Shown here one piece after another: positions 46,982 to 55,972 of a stretch of 64,000 nucleotides of DNA (positions are counted from its first letter, which is position 1; every line of letters starts with the position of its first letter). A program made the translations under genes and the position numbers. Source of the stretch: Gammaproteobacteria bacterium (GTDB taxonomy: Bacteria > Pseudomonadota > Gammaproteobacteria > Methylococcales > Methylococcaceae); contig RFVA01000003.1 in the NCBI GenBank assembly GCA_009922685.1, positions 34,495-98,494 on the forward strand, given 5' to 3'. The notes below the pieces were generated by a model. The model saw only the letters and a program-made list of their open reading frames with translations. It was not told the origin of the DNA and made no database searches.

Positions 46982-47725
46982 ATGAAGCTGGGTTGTGGCA
47001 CCTTGATCCTCTTGTTTTTAATGATTGCCACGCTGGGGAAATGGTTACCCCATGGTGAGCGGAATGCGCCCCCAAAGTCACCCGGCACCCCACCTGATCT
47101 CGCGCGCCATGCCCCGTCCGCCTCCGGCGCCAAAGTCACGCCCCCGGCTGTTGTCCCCTCAAAGCGCCTGGAGTCTCCCGCTAAGGGGGATGAGACGCTG
47201 GCCGAGATGATGGCTAAAGCGACCACCCTGCTGCGGGATGTTGAACATTGGGTGTCTGAATCAGCCAAAAAGGCTGAAACGATCTCCCCCCTTCCAAAGG
47301 CGATGGATTCCCCGCCAAAGCCTCCGACCGCGGCAAAGCCTAGTTCAGCGCCAGTGACCCCATCGGCCCCTCCTATCGAACCCGCGAAGGTGTCGAAAGT
47401 GGCTCCTCACCCGGTCATAGCTCCCGCCGTAGCTTCTTCCAAAGAACCCAATAAACCCCCCGCGAGAGTCGCTGAAGCAGGAAAGGACCTCGTTTTTAAT
47501 AGCCCCTGGAATCAGTCGGTTGATCAAGTGGAGCGTTACCTCAAGCATCACACCCACGATGCCGCCTCGATGTCGATTCTCGAATGGGGTCGGGTCGAGG
47601 TGACGGAGGCGGGTTATCAGGTCCGCTGCGGTTTTAAATCGCGGAATGTCCTCGGTAAATGGACCAGCCAGAACAAACTGTTCGTTTTGAATCGAAGTGG
47701 CGAGGTGGTTGATGTCAGGGATTAA
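46982..47725 (+). CDS. Hypothetical membrane-anchored protein with proline/alanine-rich linker
   Basis: I do not recognise a named family. The 247 residues have an N-terminal hydrophobic segment (LGCGTLILLFLMIATLG, about residues 3-19), a long Pro/Ala/Ser/Lys-rich disordered linker to about residue 165, and a compact C-terminal domain of about 80 residues (SILEWGRVEVTEAGYQVRCG, then FKSRNVLGKWTSQNKLFVLN). The layout suggests an anchor with a periplasmic sensor or binding module on a flexible tether. It starts 48 bases after the MFS gene on the same strand and converges with grxC. Confidence 0.75.
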   Translation: MKLGCGTLILLFLMIATLGKWLPHGERNAPPKSPGTPPDLARHAPSASGAKVTPPAVVPSKRLESPAKGDETLAEMMAKATTLLRDVEHWVSESAKKAETISPLPKAMDSPPKPPTAAKPSSAPVTPSAPPIEPAKVSKVAPHPVIAPAVASSKEPNKPPARVAEAGKDLVFNSPWNQSVDQVERYLKHHTHDAASMSILEWGRVEVTEAGYQVRCGFKSRNVLGKWTSQNKLFVLNRSGEVVDVRD

Positions 47726-47755
47726 ATGTCGACGATGTTCAGAACTGAAAGCCGC

Positions 47756-48028
47756 TTACGCTTCAGGAAAAGGGCCGCTCAGGAGGCCGTCAAGCTCGCC
47801 CTGACGTTCGAGGTGGTGTAAGTCATCGAAGCCCCCCACGTGCACATCACCAATAAAAATTTGGGGCACAGTGCGCCTTTGTGTGGATGTCATCATCTCC
47901 TCTCGAAGCTTGGGGTCAAGATCGATGCGAAGTTTCTCAATCGTCGTCACCCCTTTGGCTAACAGGAGCCTTTCGGCCATCTGACAATAGGGACAGATGG
48001 CCGTGCTATACATCCTAACGTGTTGCAT
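47756..48028 (-). CDS. grxC: Glutaredoxin 3
   Basis: Small thiol-disulfide oxidoreductase. From the ATG at 48028, preceded by GAGAAG, it is 90 residues with the redox motif CPYC in STAICPYCQMAERLL, the cis-proline segment RRTVPQIFIGDVHVGGFDDL, and the usual C-terminal helix. The open frame extends to 48106, but the extra 26 residues are arginine-rich and lie in the divergent promoter region. Confidence 0.94.
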   Translation of the reverse strand: MQHVRMYSTAICPYCQMAERLLLAKGVTTIEKLRIDLDPKLREEMMTSTQRRTVPQIFIGDVHVGGFDDLHHLERQGELDGLLSGPFPEA

Positions 48029-48055
48029 TCTTCTCAAACCCTCTCTTCTAGACCG

Positions 48056-48082
48056 TTGAGAAACCATCAAACGGCGTACAAT
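48056..48082 (+). promoter_or_regulatory. Possible sigma-70 promoter for the DUF502 gene
   Basis: TTGAGA (48056-48061) and TACAAT (48077-48082) are spaced by 15 bases in the 106-base gap between divergent grxC and the DUF502 gene. The -10 is good and the spacing is short, so confidence is low. Confidence 0.3.
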
Positions 48083-48134
48083 GCAGGAGCGCAAGGTCAC
48101 CAACAACTAAAATTCTATCCGAGTGGTCGCCAGT

Positions 48135-48767
48135 ATGAAAAATCCGCTGCATCGTCTTTTTGAGTATTTTTTGATCGGGGTCCTGGGTCTCCTGCCGATC
48201 GTGATTATTGTTCAGATCGTTCTTTGGATTGAGGGCTTCCTGCAGGATACTCTGGTCAGTCTTTATGGGCGTTATGAAAATATTCTGTTGCCCGTCATTT
48301 TGTTTTTCGTGGCGGTAGCCCTGGTGATCTATATCGGGTATCTCCTGAAACAGGATAAGGCGGATATCCTTTATTTCTTTGAAAAAATTATCAACCGCAT
48401 TCCGGTGCTGGGCGTCATCTATCGGGTCTCTCAGAAGCTGCTCAAACTGTTTCATGATGACAGTGAGCAGAAGATTACCGATGCCGTCTTTATTGAATAT
48501 CCCCGGGAGGGGCTGTGGGTGCCCGCCTACATCACTAACCGGATCGGTGAGATGGTGGTGGTCTATATTCCAACGTCTCCGAATCCAACCTCGGGATTTA
48601 CCATCATCGTGCATGAATCTAAGGTGATGTCGGCCCCCCTGACCATTGAAGAGATTTCGTCCTTTATCATCAGTCTAGGCGCTGAATTTCCTCGATCTCA
48701 GGAGGTGATTAAGCTGATCCAGGGGCAGCGAAAATCAAGTTTTCCCTCCCTCACAGGCCCACTCTAA
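48135..48767 (+). CDS. DUF502 family integral membrane protein
   Basis: A 210-residue protein with two N-terminal membrane segments (EYFLIGVLGLLPIVIIVQIV and ILLPVILFFVAVALVIYIGY) and a soluble C-terminal domain containing the family-typical IPVLGVIYRVSQKL, EYPREGLWVPAYITN and IPTSPNPTSGFTIIV. These match the DUF502 family, present in many proteobacteria and plants and of uncertain function. A GTG at 48123 gives four more residues, but the ATG is the likelier start. Confidence 0.9.
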   Translation: MKNPLHRLFEYFLIGVLGLLPIVIIVQIVLWIEGFLQDTLVSLYGRYENILLPVILFFVAVALVIYIGYLLKQDKADILYFFEKIINRIPVLGVIYRVSQKLLKLFHDDSEQKITDAVFIEYPREGLWVPAYITNRIGEMVVVYIPTSPNPTSGFTIIVHESKVMSAPLTIEEISSFIISLGAEFPRSQEVIKLIQGQRKSSFPSLTGPL

Positions 48768-48857
48768 GAAGGGGCAGGGATCGCTGATCGCTGGTCAAGG
48801 GCGACCACTTCTCTGATAATAACGAATTAATTACTCTCTACTAGGCTGAGTTCTTTC

Positions 48858-49334
48858 ATGAAAAAAACCATCATTTTGGCCGCAGCTTTGCTCTCGCTGG
48901 TGGCTTGCGCTAAACAAGAAAAGACCGGACTCCGTGAAGTGTTGATCGAACGTTTTAAGGATGATTCTGATCTCAAGGATTACAAGCTGGATCCCGCGGA
49001 AGTCGCAGACTGCGTGGTGGATGAAATTTCTGCAAGCCTTCCTGGTTTTTCAGGAGATCCCCGCCGGGCGCAGTTCTTTGAGGCTTACGAACACTTTCTC
49101 AATGTGAAATCTCAAGCCGATGCTGATCGGTCACTGAAGGAGTTTGAGCAGTTGTTCGGCTCGGCGCAGAACGCGCGTGTGGCAGCCACCAGTATTACCG
49201 ACCATGTCATGACCTGCATGGGCAAGGCGATTGAAGGGGCAGGCACCGATGGCCATCGGGTCACTGCCCCCTTAGAAGGATCTGTTGCAGGTCCTTCAGA
49301 TGAGGCGAAGCCAAGTTCTCAAGCCCCAAAATAA
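48858..49334 (+). CDS. Hypothetical lipoprotein
   Basis: A 158-residue product with a classic lipoprotein signal, MKKTIILAAALLSLVACAKQ, lipobox LVAC with the lipidated cysteine at 17. The mature part is acidic and helical with two further cysteines (about residues 52 and 121) that could form a disulfide. The tail is Pro/Ser/Ala-rich. I recognise no domain. It lies alone between the DUF502 and MarR genes on the plus strand. Confidence 0.8.
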   Translation: MKKTIILAAALLSLVACAKQEKTGLREVLIERFKDDSDLKDYKLDPAEVADCVVDEISASLPGFSGDPRRAQFFEAYEHFLNVKSQADADRSLKEFEQLFGSAQNARVAATSITDHVMTCMGKAIEGAGTDGHRVTAPLEGSVAGPSDEAKPSSQAPK

Positions 49335-49514
49335 GCTTTCTTCCGCCTCTGAATGGTGCGTAGCGCCCCTTTATGGGCAGATGAGGCTCCTTGGATCGTC
49401 AGAGTGCCGCGGGTAAAAAGGCTTTTTATCCGGCGTGATTATTGCTAGCGTCGTAAGGATTGCAACAGTGAATGCTTGGCGGGACGGTGACTCCACCGTC
49501 TCTCCCCTTACAGG

Positions 49515-50105
49515 ATGTCCTTCGAAGCGATGAATGCCAGTAACCTCTATGAGTCCCTCGAGCGGATCTCCAATCTGGTGCGGACCAGTGTTCGAAAAAC
49601 AGGATTTGTTCACGGCCTTCAGCCGGTGCAGACCGAAGCGCTTCATTATCTGAGCCGCTGCAACCATTACAGCAACACTCCGGTGGCCGTCGCTGAATAT
49701 CTGGGTCTGACCAAGGGTACCGTCTCACAGACCCTCGGTGTCCTGGTCCAAGATGGGTTCGTTAAAAAGACCATCGACCTGAAGGATCGTCGGGTGGTCC
49801 ACCTTCAAGTGACCCCTCGAGGTGAAAAGGTTCTGAACGATTTGGTGCCACCACAGATATTGACAGCGGCTCTCGAGAGTCTTCCTGCTGAGATCAACGA
49901 TCAAGTCGGATTCCTTCTGCAGCAGCTCCTCATCGCCCTGCAGCGGTCGAATGGTCTCAAGACTTTCGGCACCTGTAAAACCTGTCGTCATCACCGGATT
50001 GAAGAAAACGGTCTTAGGATGTGCGGTTTGACGGAGGAAATGCTGGCTGAAGCGGATGGAGAAAAGATCTGCCGCGAGCATGCCAGATCCTCCGTCGCCG
50101 CCTAA
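49515..50105 (+). CDS. MarR-family transcriptional regulator with C-terminal cysteine cluster
   Basis: Winged-helix regulator of 196 residues. The DNA-binding part is plain: VQTEALHYLSRCNHYSNTPV, VAEYLGLTKGTVSQTLGVL (recognition helix) and VKKTIDLKDRRVVHLQVTPR (wing). Beyond the usual roughly 150 residues, it carries a 35-residue tail with CKTCRHH, then RMCGLTEE and KICREHA. That is four cysteines plus histidines placed like a zinc or iron-sulfur site. It may sense metal or redox state. It is convergent with the large FAD/Fe-S oxidoreductase gene (stops about 30 bases apart). No operator can be assigned. Confidence 0.88.
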   Translation: MSFEAMNASNLYESLERISNLVRTSVRKTGFVHGLQPVQTEALHYLSRCNHYSNTPVAVAEYLGLTKGTVSQTLGVLVQDGFVKKTIDLKDRRVVHLQVTPRGEKVLNDLVPPQILTAALESLPAEINDQVGFLLQQLLIALQRSNGLKTFGTCKTCRHHRIEENGLRMCGLTEEMLAEADGEKICREHARSSVAA

Positions 50106-50135
50106 AAAAGGCGACGACGATCAGCGGGCGGAAAT

Positions 50136-53100
50136 CTAAACCAGAATGCGCTCTATACCGCCCTGGTTGGCTTTTTTCACGTAATCCTCAAGCCATGTGG
50201 CCCCCAATTGATGTCGGGCTATTTCAACGACGATGTAGTCCGCCTCGAGCGCCTCAACATCATCCTCAAATCGATTGAGACCTTGGAGGCAAGAGGGGCA
50301 AGAGGTCAGAACCTTGACCGGCCCATCGAAACCATCCTGTCGCAGTGTCTGAGTGTCGCGCACCAGCTCTTCCTGCTTCCGAAACCTTATTTGAGTCGAG
50401 ATGTCCGGGCGTGCAATAGCCAGAGTCCCTGATTCTCCGCAGCACCGTTCCGACTTTTCAATCGAACTACCGTCAGCCAATTGAATCAAGCTGTTGACGG
50501 TTTTCAAGGGTTCCCGTTGCTTCATCGGGGTATGGCAGGGGTCATGATAGACATAACGGGTTCCACTGATCCCTTCAAGTTTGACGCCTTTCTCAAGGAG
50601 AAACTCATGAATGTCGATGAGTCGACAATCGGGGAAGATTTTTTCAAATTCGTAGCCTTCGAGTTGATCGAGGCAAGTCCCGCAACTGACCACGACCGTC
50701 TTGATGTCGAGATAATTGAGCGTATTGGCGACCCGATGGAAAAGAACCCGATTGTCGGTCGTTATTTTGTCTGCCTTGTCTTCTTGGCCCGCGGCCCGCT
50801 GAGGGTAGCCACAGCAGAGGTAGCCCGGGGGCAGAACCGTCTGCACGCCGATATGGAACAACATCGCTTGGGTCGCCAGCCCGACTTGAGAAAAGAGACG
50901 CTCGGAGCCACAGCCTGGAAAATAGAACACCGCCTCTGAATCGACACGGGTGTTGCGAGGGTCCCGAATCACCGGCACGATTTGATGGTCTTCGATATCA
51001 AGAAGAGCTCTTGCCGTTTTTTTCGGCAAATTCCCTGGCATTTTCTTATTGATGAAATGAATCACCTGCTCACGCACGGGAGGGCGTCCGAGCGATGCCG
51101 GTGGATGAGCCGTTTGCGCCTTGGCTAGGGGCTTTAAGAGGACGTTGGCCATTCGTTGTCCTTTGTAGCCGATGTCCATCATCAGTGTTCGCAAGCCCTT
51201 GATGGTGCCAGGTCGAGTGGCATTCAGGAACAGCATGGCGGCCTCTTTCCCGGGATTGAAGCTTTGCTTGCCCATTTTCCTTAAGAGATTTCGCATGTTC
51301 ATCGAAACATCCCCAAAATCGATATCGACTGGGCAGGGATTGAAGCATTTGTGACACACGGTGCAGTGATCAGCGACGTCTTCGAATTCTTTCCAATGGG
51401 TGATGGAGACGCCGCGCCGGGTCTGTTCTTCGTAGAGAAAAGCCTCGATGAGAAGCGACGTTGCAAGAATTTTATCGCGGGGGGAGTAAGGCAGATTGGC
51501 CCGTGGCACATGGGTTGCACAGACCGGCTTGCATTTGCCGCAGCGGAGACAGTCCTTGACCGAATCGGCAATGGCCCCGATATCACTTTGTTGCATGATC
51601 AGTGACTCGAACCCCATGAGGCTGAATGAGGGAGTGTAGGCTTTTGAAAGGTCTGCACCCGGCATCAGTTTGCCGCGGTTGAAATGGCCCTCTGGATCGA
51701 CTTTCTCCTTATAGGCGTGAAAAGGGGCGACCTCTTCCGCCGAGAGAAATTCATATTTGGTGATTCCAATCCCATGCTCACCTGAAATGACGCCCCCCAG
51801 CGAGCGTGCGAGTGCCATGATTCGACTGACCGTTGCATTGGCTTCTTGCAGCATGTCGTAATGATCGGAGTTCACGGGCAGATTGGTGTGGACATTGCCA
51901 TCACCGGCGTGCATGTGAAGGGCGATAAACACCCGGCCGCGGAGGATGTCCTTATGGATCCCATCCAAGCGCTCAAGGAGAGGTTTGAAATGATCTCCTT
52001 TGAAGATGGCTCGAAGCGGGGCTCTCAGCTCCTCTTTGTAAGAGATTCTGATCGAATGATCCTGCAGTCGATGAAACAGGGTGGGGCTTGGGGTACGGTT
52101 GGTGAACGGGCCTTTTTCAATGCCGAGTTCCTCGAAGAAAGGCTCAGCCTGATCAAGCGCATCGTCAAGGTGATCCGCAATCCACTGCCATCGGGTCGCT
52201 ACCTGATGGAGGGTCTCCATTGCGCGTTGTTGACGCTCGCCAATGATCGACTCTCGATCGATGCCTTCTTCGAAGGCCCTTAAGGGGAGTTCGCCTTCAA
52301 GAGCGGCTTCAAACGCTTCGATGAGGCGGAGCTTATTTTTAAGGGAGAGTTCGATATTGAAGCGTTCGATACCGTCACAGTATTCCCCCATCCTAGGAAG
52401 CGGGATGACGACGTCCTCGTTGATTTTAAAAGCGTTGGTATGACGGGCGATAGCCGCGGTCCGGGCTCGGTCGAGCCAGAATGTTTTACGGGTCTCTTGG
52501 CTGATAGCCACGAAACCCTCACCACCCCGAGCATTGCAGAATCGGATCACTTCGCTGGTGGCCCTTGCGACCGCATCCTCGTCGTCACCCACAATGTCGC
52601 CGATCAGAACCATTTTTGGGCGCCCATGTTGTTTGGCCTTGGTTGCATAGCCCACGGCTTTCACATAGCGTTCATCCAAGTGCTCAAGGCCTGCGAGAAA
52701 GACCCTTGAGGCGCCCGATTTCGGGAGGGCGTCGAGATAATCCCTGATTTCAACGATGGCTGGGACGGCTTCACGAACCTGCCCGTAAAACTCAAGGCAG
52801 ACCGTCCGGATCTGAGAGGGCATTTCATGGAGGATCCAGCGCGCCGACGTGATCATGCCGTCGCAGCCTTCCTTTTGGATGCCGGGAAGTCCTCCCAGGA
52901 ACTTGTCAGTCACATCCTTGCCAAGCCCGGTCTTTCGAAAGCTATCGCCAGGCATCGAGAGGGTTTCCTCATCGATCAGGGTTTCGCCGTCGGGGCCGAA
53001 GCGCCGCAGTCGAAAGTGCACCATGGCTTCGAGGTGAATTTTGCCAAGATTATGATGTAATCGTTCGACCTCCAGCCAGTTGCCATCCGGCGTCACCATC

Positions 53101-54113
53101 CGCCAGGACAGGAGGTTGTCAAGAGCGGTCCCCCAGAGCACCGCTTTCTTGCCGCCGGCGTTCATGGCAATGTTGCCTCCAATACAGGAGGCATCGGCGG
53201 AGGTGGGATCACAGGCAAAGACGAGGCCCACTCGCTCAGCCGCTTCCATGGCCCGGCGGGTGACAACCCCTGCACCGGTCATCAGCACGGCCTTGGGTAC
53301 GTGAGGGCCCTCCTTCTCGGGCGGCGTTTTGACCAGCCGCATATCCAGCAGTTTTTCGGTATTGATCACCGCGGAGAGCGGGTGGAGCGGTACCACGCCA
53401 CCGGTATAACCGGTCCCGCCCCCGCGGGGGATGATGGTGAGTCCAAGGGCAATACAGTCACGGACCAGATGAGCGATTTCCCGTTCGTTCTCGGGATGAA
53501 GGACGACAAAAGGGTACTCCACGCGCCAATCGGTCGCGTCCGTCACATGGGTGACTCGAGCGTAGCCATCAAAACAGATATTGTCCTTGCGGGTATGCTG
53601 GGACAGGCGATGCAACACCTTGCGCCTAAACTGCCGGGTATGCTCTAGGCGCGCTTCAAAAGCACTGACGGCTTCGTGAGCACAATCGAGGAGCTTCTGG
53701 ACTTTGAGGCTTCTTGCCGCATCTTGATTCGAGAGAGCGTCTCTGCGCTCCTGCATCTGTTGCAGACGGTGACGCAAGGCGTCTAGGAGGGCTTTGCGGC
53801 GGCCCGCGTTTTGAATGAGGTCATCTTCAAGGTAGGGGTTACGCTGGATCACCCAGATGTCCCCGAGCACCTCGTAGAGCATCCGAGCCGAGCGGCCGGT
53901 GATGCGTTCACTCCTAAGTTCTTGCAGCATCTCCCAGGCGGGTTCGCCGAGGAGGCGAATCACAATCTCTCGATCGGATAGCGAAGTGTAGTTGTAGGGG
54001 ATTTCCCTGAGTCGATTGGACGTTTCAGGCGTCTTTTGCCCTTTAGCTTCGGGGGAGAGGTTTCCGCCGAAGCCTTGGCTGTCCCCTTGGGAGGGGATGA
54101 TGTCGATGTCCAG
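50136..54113 (-). CDS. Very large FAD-linked oxidoreductase with Fe-S and CCG domains (DUF3683 family)
   Basis: Roughly 1,325 residues if it starts at 54113. Order: DUF3683 ([33 protein letters not shown]), FAD-binding type 4 ([15 protein letters not shown]), FAD-oxidase C ([22 protein letters not shown]), two ferredoxin motifs ([23 protein letters not shown]), and a C-terminal pair of CCG segments (CCGYP, CCGESG). This resembles D-lactate or 2-hydroxyacid dehydrogenases fused to their Fe-S partner. The first canonical start is GTG 53961-53963, which would remove the conserved [15 protein letters not shown]. No ATG, GTG or TTG lies in frame above it before the stop inside the PII gene. A CTG at 54111-54113 sits 5 bases after GGAGAG and is my choice. 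The acceptor is unknown. Confidence 0.88.
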   Translation of the reverse strand: MDIDIIPSQGDSQGFGGNLSPEAKGQKTPETSNRLREIPYNYTSLSDREIVIRLLGEPAWEMLQELRSERITGRSARMLYEVLGDIWVIQRNPYLEDDLIQNAGRRKALLDALRHRLQQMQERRDALSNQDAARSLKVQKLLDCAHEAVSAFEARLEHTRQFRRKVLHRLSQHTRKDNICFDGYARVTHVTDATDWRVEYPFVVLHPENEREIAHLVRDCIALGLTIIPRGGGTGYTGGVVPLHPLSAVINTEKLLDMRLVKTPPEKEGPHVPKAVLMTGAGVVTRRAMEAAERVGLVFACDPTSADASCIGGNIAMNAGGKKAVLWGTALDNLLSWRMVTPDGNWLEVERLHHNLGKIHLEAMVHFRLRRFGPDGETLIDEETLSMPGDSFRKTGLGKDVTDKFLGGLPGIQKEGCDGMITSARWILHEMPSQIRTVCLEFYGQVREAVPAIVEIRDYLDALPKSGASRVFLAGLEHLDERYVKAVGYATKAKQHGRPKMVLIGDIVGDDEDAVARATSEVIRFCNARGGEGFVAISQETRKTFWLDRARTAAIARHTNAFKINEDVVIPLPRMGEYCDGIERFNIELSLKNKLRLIEAFEAALEGELPLRAFEEGIDRESIIGERQQRAMETLHQVATRWQWIADHLDDALDQAEPFFEELGIEKGPFTNRTPSPTLFHRLQDHSIRISYKEELRAPLRAIFKGDHFKPLLERLDGIHKDILRGRVFIALHMHAGDGNVHTNLPVNSDHYDMLQEANATVSRIMALARSLGGVISGEHGIGITKYEFLSAEEVAPFHAYKEKVDPEGHFNRGKLMPGADLSKAYTPSFSLMGFESLIMQQSDIGAIADSVKDCLRCGKCKPVCATHVPRANLPYSPRDKILATSLLIEAFLYEEQTRRGVSITHWKEFEDVADHCTVCHKCFNPCPVDIDFGDVSMNMRNLLRKMGKQSFNPGKEAAMLFLNATRPGTIKGLRTLMMDIGYKGQRMANVLLKPLAKAQTAHPPASLGRPPVREQVIHFINKKMPGNLPKKTARALLDIEDHQIVPVIRDPRNTRVDSEAVFYFPGCGSERLFSQVGLATQAMLFHIGVQTVLPPGYLCCGYPQRAAGQEDKADKITTDNRVLFHRVANTLNYLDIKTVVVSCGTCLDQLEGYEFEKIFPDCRLIDIHEFLLEKGVKLEGISGTRYVYHDPCHTPMKQREPLKTVNSLIQLADGSSIEKSERCCGESGTLAIARPDISTQIRFRKQEELVRDTQTLRQDGFDGPVKVLTSCPSCLQGLNRFEDDVEALEADYIVVEIARHQLGATWLEDYVKKANQGGIERILV

Positions 54114-54157
54114 AGGGGCTCTCCGCTCCGCGTTAAAAGAAATTGTTTTGGGCGAAA

Positions 54158-54565
<408 letters not shown>

Positions 54566-54592
54566 TCAAATTCGAAGAAGCTTAAAAGCGCC

Positions 54593-55366
54593 TTAGTTGT
54601 CGAGTAAAAAGTCTTTCGCTTGATTGATTTTAGCCGCGAGATAATCAGAGCCTCCCCGGTCCGGATGAAGCTTTTGAATCAGTCGCCGGTGGGCGGTGAT
54701 GATGGCCTCACGATCGGCTTGTGGCGGTAGCCCTAAGATCTCAAGCGCATCGGCTCGGGTCATTTTTAGATCCTGAGATCGGCTCTTTCTTCTTTGGAAC
54801 TGGTCTTCCCAGTGGCTCCCGAAATGCCGTTCGATGTAGGCCTTTAAGAGGTGAGCGGAGGTCTCATCCTGCTGTTGATAACGCTCGTAAAGGGCGTGGA
54901 GATCTTCGATATGGAGTCGATCCAGCGAAAGCCCAGCGTGCTCTCCGGCAATGATTTCTCCTGTCAAGGTCCCTTTGGCGGTGTCAAGATGCATTCGAAG
55001 AAAAGTGGAATCGACGGTGGTACTCCCCTTGGACGATCCCCTGACTTCGGCCTCTGACCAGGGCTCCACCCGTCCTTGACGCCAACGCTCAAGCGCATTG
55101 GGAAGATGATGACGGATGATCGGGAGCAAAGAGGGCAGAATGCGCGTTACGGTCGCCACGAGGGCGGCAAGGACGGCAGCCAGTAAGGGAATCATGAACC
55201 CCAGTCGGCCGGTGAAAAGGAGGATAAGAACGAGGGCCAGACACAGAGCCGCCAAGGACTGCTGGGTCGGTGTCAACCTGGCAAGGCGTGTCTTTCGTAG
55301 GGGGGCCCTAAGGCTGATGACAGCCAGAAGGGCAAGGATCACAAATACCAGAAACGTCATGATCAA
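54593..55366 (-). CDS. Membrane-anchored J-domain protein
   Basis: The 257 residues begin with a hydrophobic segment, then a second pair of segments at about residues 34-75, then a soluble region, and end with a J domain (ADALEILGLPPQADREAIIT) containing HPD in KLHPDRGGSDYLAAKINQAK. The J domain at the C-terminus, exposed to the cytoplasm, should recruit DnaK to the membrane. The same arrangement occurs in other gammaproteobacteria (DjlA-unrelated, often annotated only as DnaJ-domain protein). It lies about 100 bases upstream of glnK on the same strand. Confidence 0.87.
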   Translation of the reverse strand: MIMTFLVFVILALLAVISLRAPLRKTRLARLTPTQQSLAALCLALVLILLFTGRLGFMIPLLAAVLAALVATVTRILPSLLPIIRHHLPNALERWRQGRVEPWSEAEVRGSSKGSTTVDSTFLRMHLDTAKGTLTGEIIAGEHAGLSLDRLHIEDLHALYERYQQQDETSAHLLKAYIERHFGSHWEDQFQRRKSRSQDLKMTRADALEILGLPPQADREAIITAHRRLIQKLHPDRGGSDYLAAKINQAKDFLLDN

Positions 55367-55582
55367 ATCGGCCTTGAAAGCTTAGGGTGGTCCCCAATAG
55401 TGTGGACTCTTATCATGGCGCATTGGATGATTTAAGTCATCCAGCGTTCATTTCAGCGGGCCCCAGAGTATGGCTTTGATGGTGATGGTGCTTTCAAAGG
55501 AGCTGGATAATAATGTCGCTTCAATGGGACCTTAAGATCCCATGACCAAAAGAAAAATAACGAGAAAACGGAGGGGATCATT

Positions 55583-55957
55583 ATGTCTAAACAGCCCATC
55601 AATCCTAAGGCGCTGTACGCCTTGATTGCCATCGTCGCCCTGATTTCTTTGATCAAGGCGTTGACGGGAGACGACGCCGGGCAGGTTCAGGTGCGAGCGC
55701 CTGTCACCAGCGGTCAGGGAGTCATCCTTGATAATCCGAATGGCGGTCTTTCCCATCTAACCGTATCACCGGGCCTCATGAATGCGACCGATTCAGAAGA
55801 TGACAGCGATCAAAGTGTTTGTACGGTTCCTCCTGGGACGCACGGAATCGTTGAAGAGGAGCAGGTCGTTGGCTTGCTGCCCTTTGTGAAGGTCAAGATC
55901 ATTGATGGCGAATGCCAAGGTCAGACCGGCTGGACATCGAAAATCAACCTCAAATGA
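55583..55957 (+). CDS. Small membrane-anchored SH3-like protein
   Basis: A 124-residue product with one N-terminal membrane segment (ALYALIAIVALISLIKAL, about residues 10-27), an acidic middle, and a C-terminal bacterial SH3-like fold (CTVPPGTHGIVEEEQVVGLL, ending QGQTGWTSKINLK). Such modules often bind peptidoglycan or proteins in the periplasm. It is a single gene, convergent with ybbP, with a GGAGG ribosome site. The 216-base gap before it must hold the promoters of this gene and of the divergent J-domain gene. Confidence 0.75.
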   Translation: MSKQPINPKALYALIAIVALISLIKALTGDDAGQVQVRAPVTSGQGVILDNPNGGLSHLTVSPGLMNATDSEDDSDQSVCTVPPGTHGIVEEEQVVGLLPFVKVKIIDGECQGQTGWTSKINLK

Positions 55958-55972
55958 GCCATTGGCAAAGGT

